From: Desulfovirgula thermocuniculi DSM 16036 | GTDB taxonomy: Bacteria > Bacillota > Desulfotomaculia > Desulfotomaculales > Desulfovirgulaceae | Length of the DNA: 47,553 bases | Direction of reading: 5' to 3' | Assembly: GCF_000429345.1 (NCBI RefSeq) | Contig: NZ_AUBR01000023.1 | Location: 1-47,553 of the forward strand | Shown: positions 24,292 through 32,028 of the stretch, in pieces | Layout: the number at the start of each line of letters is the position of its first letter | How positions within the stretch are numbered: position 1 is the first letter of the stretch | Notes under the pieces: model-generated | Told to the model about the DNA's origin: nothing | Database searches by the model: none | Seen by the model: the letters and a program-made list of their open reading frames with translations, nothing else | Program-made: the position numbers and the translations under genes

Positions 24292-24309
24292 TGTTTAAAG
24301 AATTAAACA
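24292..24309. promoter_or_regulatory. Perfect dyad TGTTTAA-N4-TTAAACA, candidate activator or IclR site
   Basis: TGTTTAA (24292-24298) and TTAAACA (24303-24309) form a perfect inverted repeat. Its centre is about 88 bases upstream of the predicted sigma-54 start, the usual place for an enhancer site. A dyad of the same half-sites occurs about 90 bases upstream of the liv2 promoter candidate. It lies in the 372-base divergent gap 24181-24552, which otherwise holds only promoters and a smaller dyad. Confidence 0.6.
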
Positions 24310-24430
24310 ACCTTTAATCATATGTCTATACACTTATACACATGCATTTCAGGCGGGGTGGCAGTCGGGTGAGTGCCCCCCGCGGGTAACATGGCGAGGG
24401 AAACCAAGAGCGGGCGCAAGAAGGCAAAAA

Positions 24431-24447
24431 GGGTCCGTTTGGGGACC
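24431..24447. promoter_or_regulatory. GGTCC/GGACC dyad near the IclR promoter
   Basis: GGTCC (24432-24436) and GGACC (24443-24447) form an inverted repeat about 20 bases upstream of the -35 box of the IclR-gene promoter. It could be an operator; a T-rich stretch follows, but no upstream gene needs a terminator here. Confidence 0.35.
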
Positions 24448-24466
24448 TGATTTTGTTTTTGGCCTT

Positions 24467-24494
24467 TTGACACGGGCGGGGATCGGTTGATAAT
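24467..24494 (+). promoter_or_regulatory. Sigma-A promoter of the IclR-2-oxoacid oxidoreductase operon
   Basis: Perfect TTGACA (24467-24472), 16-base spacer, GATAAT (24489-24494). The start would be near 24501, about 50 bases before the ATG of the IclR gene. Confidence 0.75.
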
Positions 24495-24552
24495 GTTAAG
24501 AAAGTTAAGCCAATGAAATTACTTTTTGCCATACGAAAAAGGAATGGTTCCC

Positions 24553-25392
24553 ATGCCGGGCATCCGCTCGCTGGACAGGGCCCTCGACATACTGGAAGCC
24601 TTTACTCCCCGCAACCACGAGCTGGGCATTACGGAGTTAAGCCGCCTGGTCCGCCTGCCGCCTCCTACTGTGAGCAGGCTGGTGCAGACTCTGCTGGCGA
24701 GGGGCTACCTGGTGCAGAATCCCGTTACCCGGAAGTACCGTCTGGGCTACAAGTTCTTTAATTTCGTGGGCGCCATCCAGGGCAGCACCAGCCTTTTTGC
24801 GCTGGCCATTCCCGTTCTCGGCGGGCTGAGGGATGCCTTGGAGGAGACGGTTTACCTGGATGTTCTTGACGGCGAGGAGAGGGTATGCGTTCTTTCCCTG
24901 CCGGGCCTTCACCCGGTGCAGACCCTGGTGCCGGTAGGCCAGCGCTCGCCTCTCTACGCCGGGGCCGATTCGCGGATGCTGCTCTCCTCCCTGCCCGACG
25001 AAAAGATTGCCTCCTACCTGAGCAGGGTGGAGCTGCGGAAGTTTGCTTCCCGCACGCCGGCCACACCGGAGGCGATCTGGGAGGAGGTGCGGTGGACGAG
25101 GGAAATGGGTGTGGCGGTTAGTGCCAACGAGTACCATGAGGGGAGTGCCTGCATCTCCGCGCCGGTGAGGGATTACACGGGGCGGGTGGTGGCGGCGCTT
25201 TCGGTGTCCTTTTCCGTGTTCCGCGTGAGCAGGGAAAACGTTGCCAGGTACGCCCGCGCGGTTGAGCGGGCCGCCCGCGAGCTTTCTTGTAGCCTGGGGT
25301 ATGTCCCGGGAGAAGGACCGCGCGGGGAACGGTGGGAGGAGGAAGTGGTTAAAAAAATGTTGGGTATGGTGGGAGAGAGTGGAAAGAAGTAA
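24553..25392 (+). CDS. IclR-family transcriptional regulator
   Basis: 279-aa regulator. The N-terminal winged helix (about 1-75) contains 'SLDRALDILEAF' and 'ITELSRLVRLPPPTVSRLVQTL'; the GAF-like effector domain (about 80-255) includes 'ALEETVYLDVLDGEERVCV', 'PLYAGADSRMLLS' and 'SANEYHEGSACISAPVRD'. ATG 24553 is taken as the start because AAAAGGA sits about 9 bases upstream; longer in-frame starts lack a site. It is divergent from the dehydrogenase operon and overlaps the first 2-oxoacid oxidoreductase gene by 14 bases, so it probably controls amino-acid oxidation in both directions. Confidence 0.9.
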   Translation: MPGIRSLDRALDILEAFTPRNHELGITELSRLVRLPPPTVSRLVQTLLARGYLVQNPVTRKYRLGYKFFNFVGAIQGSTSLFALAIPVLGGLRDALEETVYLDVLDGEERVCVLSLPGLHPVQTLVPVGQRSPLYAGADSRMLLSSLPDEKIASYLSRVELRKFASRTPATPEAIWEEVRWTREMGVAVSANEYHEGSACISAPVRDYTGRVVAALSVSFSVFRVSRENVARYARAVERAARELSCSLGYVPGEGPRGERWEEEVVKKMLGMVGESGKK

Positions 25393-26527
25393 GCGCCTGT
25401 TTATGCAGGGAAACGAGGCCATTGCCGAGGGAGCCATTGCCGCCGGGGCACGTTTTTACGCCGGCTACCCCATTACGCCCTCCTCCGAGATAGCCGAGGT
25501 GTGCTCCCGGCGCCTGCCCGAAGTGGGGGGCATTTTTGTGCAGATGGAGGATGAAATTGCCAGCATCGCCGCCGTAATTGGGGCCTCCCTTGCCGGCGTC
25601 AAGGCCTTTACGGCCACCAGCGGGCCCGGCTTTTCCCTCATGCAGGAAAATATCGGCCTGGCGGTGATGGGGGAGGTACCGTGCGTCGTGGTCAACGTGC
25701 AGCGCTCGGGCCCCAGCACGGGCTTGGCTACCAAGGTGGCCCAGGCCGACGTGATGCAGGCCAGGTGGGGCCGGCACGGGGACCAGCTCTTAATTGCCCT
25801 CTCGCCCGCTTCGGTGCAGGAGTGCTTTGAGCTGACAGTGGCCGCCTTTAACCTTGCGGAACGTTTCCGGGTGCCGGTGGTACTGCTGGCCGATGAAATC
25901 GTCGCCCACCTCAGGGAAGTGGTGGAGTTGCCCCCGGCGGAAAAGTTGCCCATCGTGGCCCGCAGGTATCCGCTTTGCCCCCCTGATGAGTACCTGCCCT
26001 TTAGGCCCGGCGCCGACGGGGTACCTCCCCTGGCAGCTTTCGGGAGCGAATATGTGTTTCACATTACCAGCTCCATGCACGGCGAAGACGGGTTCAGCAA
26101 CAACGACCCGGCAAACGCCGCGCGGAAAATCGCGCGCCTCTTTACCAAAATAACCTCACACAGGGAGGAAGTGGTGCAGGTTAAGGGCTACGGCTGCGAC
26201 GGTACGCTGGACATCCTCCTGGTTACTTTTGGCTGCACGGTGAGACCGGCCAGGGCGGCGGCGGCGCGTGCCGGTAAGCTGAAGGTGGGTGTCCTGCAGC
26301 TGGTAACCCTGTGGCCCTTCCCGGACAGGGAGGTTAAGCTGCTGGCCAGAAGAGCAAAGGCGGTGGTGGTGGCGGAGCTAAACTACGGGCAGGTTGTCTG
26401 CGAGGTGGAGCGGGTGGTTGGCGGGGAGAGGCCCGTTTACGGGCTCCACAAGTACAACGGCGAGGGGTTTACCCCCGGGGAGATTGCCGCGCGGCTGGAG
26501 GAGGTGGCGGGGCTATGCGGGCTTTAG
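25379..26527 (+). CDS. korA: 2-oxoacid:ferredoxin oxidoreductase alpha subunit (KorA/VorA type)
   Basis: 382-aa alpha subunit. It carries out thiamine-diphosphate-dependent oxidative decarboxylation of 2-oxoacids to acyl-CoA with ferredoxin reduction. Diagnostic blocks: 'MQGNEAIAEGAIAAG', 'GYPITPSSEIAE', 'TATSGPGFSLMQENIG' and 'VNVQRSGPSTGLATKVAQAD'. The domain II end and C-terminal domain ('VGVLQLVTLWPFPD') are complete. GTG 25379 is the preferred start, inside the IclR gene end; ATG 25403 is the alternative. KorA and VorA cannot be separated by eye. A 2-oxoglutarate role follows from glutamate production upstream; a branched-chain role would follow from the liv transporters. Confidence 0.88.
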   Translation: MERSKRLFMQGNEAIAEGAIAAGARFYAGYPITPSSEIAEVCSRRLPEVGGIFVQMEDEIASIAAVIGASLAGVKAFTATSGPGFSLMQENIGLAVMGEVPCVVVNVQRSGPSTGLATKVAQADVMQARWGRHGDQLLIALSPASVQECFELTVAAFNLAERFRVPVVLLADEIVAHLREVVELPPAEKLPIVARRYPLCPPDEYLPFRPGADGVPPLAAFGSEYVFHITSSMHGEDGFSNNDPANAARKIARLFTKITSHREEVVQVKGYGCDGTLDILLVTFGCTVRPARAAAARAGKLKVGVLQLVTLWPFPDREVKLLARRAKAVVVAELNYGQVVCEVERVVGGERPVYGLHKYNGEGFTPGEIAARLEEVAGLCGL

Positions 26528-27354
26528 CCGGAAACGCCTGGTGGGAATACATCAAGAAAGAAATGCTCCCCCATATGTGGTGTCCGGGTTGCGGGAACGG
26601 CATTGTGCTCAGGTGCCTGGCCCGCGCGCTGGCGGCGCTGGGGCTGCCCCGCCATAGAGTGGTGGTGGTTACGGGGATAGGTTGCTGGGGGAAAGCCGAC
26701 GACTACCTGCGCACCAATGCCCTGCACACCACGCACGGGCGCGCGCTGGCCTTTGCCACGGGCATCAAGCTGGCCAGGCCGGAGCTGGTAGTCCTGGTGC
26801 TCATGGGCGACGGTGACTGCGCGACCATAGGCGGCAACCACCTCATTCATGCCGCCCGGCGCAACGTGGACCTAACCGCCGTGGTGGTCAACAATTTTAA
26901 CTACGGCATGACCGGCGGGCAGGTCTCCGCCACCACCCCCCGGGGTGCCGTTACCTCCACCACCGCGCTGGGGAACCCGGAGCGTGGCTTTGACCTATGC
27001 AAAATTGCCGATGCTGCGGGGGCAAACCTGGTGGCCCGCGCCACCGTTTACCACGTCCCGCTCCTGGAGAGGCTCCTGCGCGAGGGCATATCGAAGAAGG
27101 GCTTTTCCTTCCTTGAGGTGGTAAGCCCCTGCCCCACCCATTACGGCAGGAGGAACCGCCTGGGGACGCCGGCGGAGATGATGCGCTACCTAAAGGAAAG
27201 GTCGCTGGGCGTGCACGCTCCGGCTGCGCGCCGCGGCGAAGTTCCGGAGGGCTACATTTTAATCGGTAAACTGGCAGAAAGAGATGAGCCCGATTTCCTG
27301 GCCGCCTACGAGCAGGTGAGGCAGCGCGCCTCAGGCAGGGGTGAACGAAAGTGA
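26515..27354 (+). CDS. korB: 2-oxoacid:ferredoxin oxidoreductase beta subunit
   Basis: 279-aa thiamine-diphosphate-binding beta subunit. 'MWCPGCGNGIVL' supplies cluster-ligand Cys residues; 'GIGCWGKADDY' and the ThDP/Mg motif 'MGDGDCATIGGNHLIHAARRN' with 'NNFNYGMTGGQ' are intact, and 'SPCPTHYG' is near the C-terminus. It overlaps korA by 13 bases and korC by 4. No separate ferredoxin (delta) subunit gene is present, so electrons probably leave through the beta-subunit cluster to a free ferredoxin. Confidence 0.9.
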   Translation: MRALAGNAWWEYIKKEMLPHMWCPGCGNGIVLRCLARALAALGLPRHRVVVVTGIGCWGKADDYLRTNALHTTHGRALAFATGIKLARPELVVLVLMGDGDCATIGGNHLIHAARRNVDLTAVVVNNFNYGMTGGQVSATTPRGAVTSTTALGNPERGFDLCKIADAAGANLVARATVYHVPLLERLLREGISKKGFSFLEVVSPCPTHYGRRNRLGTPAEMMRYLKERSLGVHAPAARRGEVPEGYILIGKLAERDEPDFLAAYEQVRQRASGRGERK

Positions 27355-27878
27355 GGGAAACCTGGCAGGTGGTTCTGGCCGGTGAGGGAGGGCAAGGACT
27401 GGTGGTGGCCGGCCTGCTGCTGGCCGAGGCGGCGGTCTGCGAGGGCAGGAATGCCGCACAGACCCAGTCTTACGGCATAGCCTCCCGCGGCGGCTTTTCT
27501 CAATCCGAGGTGGTCATCAGCGCAGGAGAGATTGTCTACCCCGGGGTGGAGGTGCCGGACCTGGTCCTGGCCCTCACGCCCAGGGCATACGATTTGTACG
27601 TTCCGCTGTTGCCGGCAGGGGCGTTCCTCTTTTACGACCGCGACCTGGTGTCTCCCCGGCACCTGCCGGAGGGGGTGCATAGTTATGGCCTGCCTTTTTA
27701 CCGCCGCGCGCGGGAAATGGGGCGCCCGGAGGTTTTAAACATGGTTGCCCTGGGGGCCATGGCGGCTCATACCGGTATAGTGAAACTGGATTCCCTGGAA
27801 AAGGCTATTGAAAAGCGCTTTCCCACGGAGGTGGCCGCGTTTAACATCCGGGCGTTGCGTGCGGGGGCCCGGCTTTAA
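27351..27878 (+). CDS. korC: 2-oxoacid:ferredoxin oxidoreductase gamma subunit
   Basis: 175-aa gamma subunit (POR gamma fold, CoA-binding face of the complex). 'VVLAGEGGQGLVVAGLLLAEAA' and 'QTQSYGIASRGGFSQSEVVIS' are typical. GTG start overlaps the korB stop (GTGA). Last gene of the IclR-korABC operon; no clear terminator follows. Confidence 0.9.
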   Translation: MRETWQVVLAGEGGQGLVVAGLLLAEAAVCEGRNAAQTQSYGIASRGGFSQSEVVISAGEIVYPGVEVPDLVLALTPRAYDLYVPLLPAGAFLFYDRDLVSPRHLPEGVHSYGLPFYRRAREMGRPEVLNMVALGAMAAHTGIVKLDSLEKAIEKRFPTEVAAFNIRALRAGARL

Positions 27879-27933
27879 AAAATCATCCGGCATCTTAACT
27901 TGAGACAGGATCAGGGGCAAAAATGGCGAATGA

Positions 27934-27957
27934 TTAAACATTGGCTAACTTGTTTAA
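27934..27957. promoter_or_regulatory. Dyad TTAAACA-N10-TGTTTAA upstream of liv2
   Basis: TTAAACA (27934-27940) and TGTTTAA (27951-27957) form a perfect inverted repeat centred about 90 bases upstream of the predicted liv2 sigma-54 start. The half-sites match the dyad at 24292-24309 but in the opposite arrangement. GATCAGGGG just upstream (27910-27917) also occurs in the liv1 palindrome. Confidence 0.5.
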
Positions 27958-28009
27958 AAATTTGGGCCTTTAAAAAAAGTGTAAAAGGGGGGATTGAGGA
28001 GGATTCGGG

Positions 28010-28025
28010 TGGCTGTGCGTCTGCG
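28010..28025 (+). promoter_or_regulatory. Possible sigma-54 promoter of liv2
   Basis: TGGCTGTGCGTCTGCG has the required GG-N10-GC spacing and the TGGC core, but departs from consensus at the end of the -24 box and the start of the -12 box. A start near 28036 would leave about 45 bases of leader before the GTG. Confidence 0.4.
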
Positions 28026-28081
28026 GCTTGCGGGTTGGTGCGTGCCGATTAATTAAGAGAAAATGCGGGAGGGTTTGAGAG

Positions 28082-29227
28082 GTGCTTAAAAAGCTACTGG
28101 TGGTGATGGTGGCCGCGGCATTGGTGGTGGCGGCTGCGGGTTGTGCCGGAGGGGGCAAGAGCGACACCATCAAGATAGGGGTGCAGGGCCCCATCTCCGG
28201 TGACTGGGCCCTGGAGGGCCAGGGCTTTGTGAAGGCGGTAACCATGCTGGCGGAGCAGATTAACGCCAAGGGGGGCCTGCTGGGGAAGAAGATAGAGATC
28301 GTCCAGGGGGACGACAAGGGCGACCCCAAGGAGGCCTCGCTGGTGGCGCAGAAGATGGTGTCCAGCAAGGTAATTGCCGTGCTGGGGGCCTATAACTCCT
28401 CGGCCACGGAGCCTGCAGCGGGGATATACAACGAAGCGAAGATCCTGCACATCACGCCTTCCTCAACGGCCACCAAGCTGACCGAGAAAGGGTACAAGAT
28501 GTTCTTCCGCACCTGCTTTTTGGACAACCGCCAGGGTATGTTTGCCGCCGACTTTATCGTGAATACCCTGGGCAAGAAGAAGGTGGCCCTCATCCACGAC
28601 AACACCACCTACGCCAAGGGCCTGGCCGACTGGACGGAGAAGTTTTTGAAGGAGAAGGGGGCCACGGTAGTATTTAACGATGCCATCACGCCTAAAGAGA
28701 AGGATTTTACCTCCACGCTGACCAAAATTAAGGGGCTCGACCCGGAGGTAATATACTTTACGGGCTACTTCTCCGAGGGCGGCCTGTTGCTGCGCCAGGC
28801 GCGGGAGCTGGGGATCAAGGCCGTCTTCATGGCCGGGGACGCCAACAACAACCCGGACTTTGTGAAGAACGCGGGGCTTGAAGCGGCCAAGGGGGCCATC
28901 ATCACCACCCTGCCGCTGCCGCAGGACCTGCCCTACAAAGAGGCCAAGCAGTTCATAGCCGACTACAAGGCCAAGTACGGCAAGGAGCCGGAGAGCATCT
29001 GGACGCTGACCATGGCCGACGCCTTCCGGGTGGTGGTGGAAGCCATTGAGAAGACCAAGTCCACGGACCCGGTCAAGCTGGCCGAGTACCTCCACACCCA
29101 GCTGAAGGACTTTCCGGGGATAACCGGCCCCATCACCTTTGACGAGAAAGGGGACCGGCTGGGCTCCGTGCACACCGCCTACGTGGTCAACGAAAAGGGC
29201 GAGTTCGTGCTCTACAAGAAGCAGTAG
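28082..29227 (+). CDS. Branched-chain/hydrophobic amino-acid ABC transporter, binding lipoprotein (liv2)
   Basis: 381-aa Peripla_BP_6 lipoprotein. A short signal peptide ends in 'VAAAGC' (Cys 20; slightly unusual lipobox with Ala at -3). The mature domain opens with 'IKIGVQGPISGDWALEG' and has 'GGLLGKKIEIVQGDDKGD'. It is clearly related to the liv1 binding protein but diverged, so the two probably recognise different ligands. GTG start after GGGAGGG. First gene of a long operon (to 37405) carrying amino-acid and aldehyde oxidation genes. Confidence 0.92.
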   Translation: MLKKLLVVMVAAALVVAAAGCAGGGKSDTIKIGVQGPISGDWALEGQGFVKAVTMLAEQINAKGGLLGKKIEIVQGDDKGDPKEASLVAQKMVSSKVIAVLGAYNSSATEPAAGIYNEAKILHITPSSTATKLTEKGYKMFFRTCFLDNRQGMFAADFIVNTLGKKKVALIHDNTTYAKGLADWTEKFLKEKGATVVFNDAITPKEKDFTSTLTKIKGLDPEVIYFTGYFSEGGLLLRQARELGIKAVFMAGDANNNPDFVKNAGLEAAKGAIITTLPLPQDLPYKEAKQFIADYKAKYGKEPESIWTLTMADAFRVVVEAIEKTKSTDPVKLAEYLHTQLKDFPGITGPITFDEKGDRLGSVHTAYVVNEKGEFVLYKKQ

Positions 29228-29236
29228 CTCGTGCAT

Positions 29237-29280
29237 CCGGGGCAGGGGGGCGGGGGTAGTTCCCCGCCTCCCCTGCCCGG
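29237..29280 (+). terminator. Intra-operon hairpin after liv2 binding-protein gene
   Basis: CCGGGGCAGGGGGGCGGGG pairs with CCCCGCC-TCCCCTGCCCGG across a five-base loop, with one or two bulges. No T-run follows. Like the hairpin in liv1 it probably sets a high binding-protein to permease ratio by partial termination or 3'-end protection. Confidence 0.6.
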
Positions 29281-29302
29281 CGCAAAAGGAGGAATAAGCG
29301 GC

Positions 29303-30211
29303 GTGCAGGAATTTTTGCAGCAGGTGGTTAACGGCCTGACCATCGGATCCATCTACGCCCTGGTGGCCCTCGGCTACACCATGGTTTACGGCATTTTAAA
29401 GCTCATCAACTTTGCCCACGGCGAGCTGTTCATGATCGGCTCCTTTTTGGCCTTCACCTTAATAGTTTCGGCCAACCTCATGGAGCACATCCCCCACCCC
29501 GTTGCCGGTCTGGTGGCGGTCTTTTTGCTGGTGGCCCTCATGGTGGCGGTAATCGGGCTGATTTTGGAGCGCGTTGCCTACCGCCCCCTGCGGCGCTCAT
29601 CGAGGCTTGCTCCCCTGGTCTCGGCCCTGGGGGCATCCATCTTTTTGCAGAACGCCATCATGCTGGTCTACGGCGGGGGCTACCTGGTGTTTCCGGAGAA
29701 CCTCGTGCCGAACATCGAGTGGAGCGTGGGGGGCATCAACATAGGGCTCATGCGCGTAATCATCCTGGCCCTCTCAATAAGCCTCATGCTCTTCCTCTAC
29801 CTTCTCGTGCAAAAAACCAGGCTGGGGGCGGCCATGCGCGCGTGCTCCCTGGACCACGACACCGCGCGGCTGATGGGCATCAACGTCGACCGCATCATTG
29901 CGCTGGTCTTTGTCATTGGGCCAGCACTGGGAGCCATAGCCGGCATCATGGTGGGAATGTATTACCGGCAGATAAACTTCACCATGGGGTGGGCCTACGG
30001 GCTGCGCGCCTTTACCGCCGCCATTTTAGGGGGCATCGGCAACATTCCCGGGGCCATGGTGGGGGGCCTCTTGCTGGGCATCCTGGAAACCATAGGGGCC
30101 GGCTACGTGGCGGCGGCCTGGAAAGATGTTGTGGCCTTTATCATTTTAATCCTCATCCTCATCCTGCGGCCCACCGGGCTTTTGGGCGAACGCGTGGCGG
30201 AGAAAGTCTAA
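29303..30211 (+). CDS. livH: LivH-type ABC transporter permease (liv2)
   Basis: 302-aa permease. 'GLTIGSIYALVALGYTMVYG', 'LINFAHGELFMIG', 'RVAYRPLRRSSRLAPLVSALG' and 'FTAAILGGIGNIPGAMVGG' define the family, with about eight hydrophobic segments. GTG 29303 follows AAAGGAGGAA; upstream in-frame sequence lies in the hairpin and is not coding. Confidence 0.92.
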   Translation: MQEFLQQVVNGLTIGSIYALVALGYTMVYGILKLINFAHGELFMIGSFLAFTLIVSANLMEHIPHPVAGLVAVFLLVALMVAVIGLILERVAYRPLRRSSRLAPLVSALGASIFLQNAIMLVYGGGYLVFPENLVPNIEWSVGGINIGLMRVIILALSISLMLFLYLLVQKTRLGAAMRACSLDHDTARLMGINVDRIIALVFVIGPALGAIAGIMVGMYYRQINFTMGWAYGLRAFTAAILGGIGNIPGAMVGGLLLGILETIGAGYVAAAWKDVVAFIILILILILRPTGLLGERVAEKV

Positions 30212-30229
30212 GAAGGAGTGGCGGTAGAG

Positions 30230-31240
30230 TTGAGCAGGGGATGGCATAACTGGGACCCGCGCTACTTAAAGCTGGCCTACCTGGCGCTGGGGGTGGGTGC
30301 CGTAGCTTACCCCTTCCTGGCCAACACCTATTGGATTGATGTGGCCAATTTTTTTGGTATATACGTGTTGCTGGGCCTGAGCCTGAACATCATTGTGGGG
30401 TACGTGGGGCTTTTCAACCTGGGACAGGCGGCCTTTTACGCCGTAGGGGCATACAGCACGGCCATACTGAACACCGCCTTTCACATCCCCGTTCTCTGGC
30501 TGCTGCCTTTGAGCGGCCTCCTGGCCGCCCTTATGGGGTACCTCATCAGCAGACCCATCCTACACCTGCGCGGGGACTACCTGTGCATAGTCACCATAGG
30601 GTTTGGGGAGATCATGCGCATTACCTTAAACAACAACCCCTTTGGTCTCACGGGAGGCCCTAACGGCATCATGGGCATCGCCAGGCCCGAGATCCTGGGC
30701 TTCCGCCTCTTTCAGCCCCACCACTACTATTACTTCATCTGGCTCATCGTCCTGCTGACCGTCATTGCCTTAAAGAGGCTGGAGAACTCCCGCATAGGGC
30801 GCGCCTGGCACTATATACGCGAGGACGAGCTGGCGGCGGCGGCCATGGGCATAGACGTCAACCGTATGAAGCTGCTGGCCTTCATGCTGGGAGCGGGCCT
30901 GGCCGGGGTGGCCGGAAACATATACGCCACCAAAATGACCGTCATTGCCCCGGAAAGCTTTAGCTTTTGGGAGTCGGTGGTCATGTTCACCATCGTGGTC
31001 CTGGGCGGCCCCGGCTCCATACCCGGCGTGGTGGTGGGCACCCTGTGCATGGTCGTCCTGCCCGAGCTCTTTCGCGAATTTGCCAAGGCCAGGATGCTTG
31101 TCTTTGGCCTGGCCATGATTCTCATGATGATCTTCCGCCCCGAAGGGCTCTGGCCGGCCCGGCGCTACCGCGAGGAAATCCGCAGCGCGAAAGAAGAGCT
31201 TCCGGCGGGCCAGAAGCCGGAAACGCTATCCGGGGCATAG
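30230..31240 (+). CDS. livM: LivM-type ABC transporter permease (liv2)
   Basis: 336-aa permease with an N-terminal extension of about 35 residues relative to the liv1 protein. Family blocks 'LSLNIIVGYVGLFNLGQAAF', 'GDYLCIVTIGFGEIMRITLN' and 'TIVVLGGPGSIPGVVVG'. TTG 30230 is preferred because AAGGAGTGG lies 8-10 bases upstream; GTG 30218 would overlap that site. C-terminal tail rich in Glu, Arg and Lys. Confidence 0.9.
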   Translation: MSRGWHNWDPRYLKLAYLALGVGAVAYPFLANTYWIDVANFFGIYVLLGLSLNIIVGYVGLFNLGQAAFYAVGAYSTAILNTAFHIPVLWLLPLSGLLAALMGYLISRPILHLRGDYLCIVTIGFGEIMRITLNNNPFGLTGGPNGIMGIARPEILGFRLFQPHHYYYFIWLIVLLTVIALKRLENSRIGRAWHYIREDELAAAAMGIDVNRMKLLAFMLGAGLAGVAGNIYATKMTVIAPESFSFWESVVMFTIVVLGGPGSIPGVVVGTLCMVVLPELFREFAKARMLVFGLAMILMMIFRPEGLWPARRYREEIRSAKEELPAGQKPETLSGA

Positions 31241-31256
31241 GGGGAGGGCCTGGGCG

Positions 31257-32027
31257 GTGGCACTTTTGGAAGTAAAGAAGGTAAGCAAGAGCTTTGGCGG
31301 AATCATGGCGGTAAACGCCATGGAGTTTGAGGTAAACGCCGGGGAAATTGTCAGCTTAATAGGGCCCAACGGCGCGGGGAAGACTACCGTCTTCAACCTC
31401 ATCACGGGGATCTACCGGCCCGACGCTGGAGAGATATACTTTGCGGGGCGAAAAATCAGCACCATGCCGCCCCATAGGATCACCCAGATGGGTATAGCGC
31501 GTACCTTTCAGAACCTGCGCCTTTTTAAAAACATGACCTGTTTAGAAAACGTCATGGCCGGGCTGCACTGCCGCACCGGCGCCGGGGTGCTGGGGGCGGT
31601 GTTCCGCACCCCCGGCCAGCAAAAAGAAGAAGAGTATATTCGCCGGGAGGCAGAAGGCCTGCTGGCCCTCCTTAACCTGGAGCACGTACGCCATGAGCTG
31701 GCCAAAAATCTCCCCTACGGTGATCAACGGCGCCTGGAGATTGCCCGGGCACTGGCCACCAGGCCGAAGCTGCTTATCCTCGACGAGCCGGCGGGGGGCC
31801 TGAACGAAAAAGAAACCCTCGACCTCATGGAGCTCATCGAGCGGATCAGGCAATCCGGCATTACCATCCTGCTCATCGAGCACGACATGAAAGTAGTCAT
31901 GAACATATCCGACCGCGTGGTGGTCATGGACAACGGCGAAAAGATAGCCGAGGGCACGCCTGCGGAAGTACAAAACAACCCGCGGGTCATTGAGGCCTAC
32001 CTCGGCAGGGAAGAGGATGAGGTTTAA
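31257..32027 (+). CDS. livG: LivG-type ABC transporter ATPase (liv2)
   Basis: 256-aa ATPase. Walker A 'GPNGAGKTT', 'ARTFQNLRLF', signature '[15 protein letters not shown]', Walker B 'LLILDEPAGGL' and the switch His in 'LLIEHDM' are intact. GTG 31257 follows GGGGAGGG. The next ATG is two bases after its stop. Confidence 0.93.
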   Translation: MALLEVKKVSKSFGGIMAVNAMEFEVNAGEIVSLIGPNGAGKTTVFNLITGIYRPDAGEIYFAGRKISTMPPHRITQMGIARTFQNLRLFKNMTCLENVMAGLHCRTGAGVLGAVFRTPGQQKEEEYIRREAEGLLALLNLEHVRHELAKNLPYGDQRRLEIARALATRPKLLILDEPAGGLNEKETLDLMELIERIRQSGITILLIEHDMKVVMNISDRVVVMDNGEKIAEGTPAEVQNNPRVIEAYLGREEDEV

Positions 32028-32028
32028 A

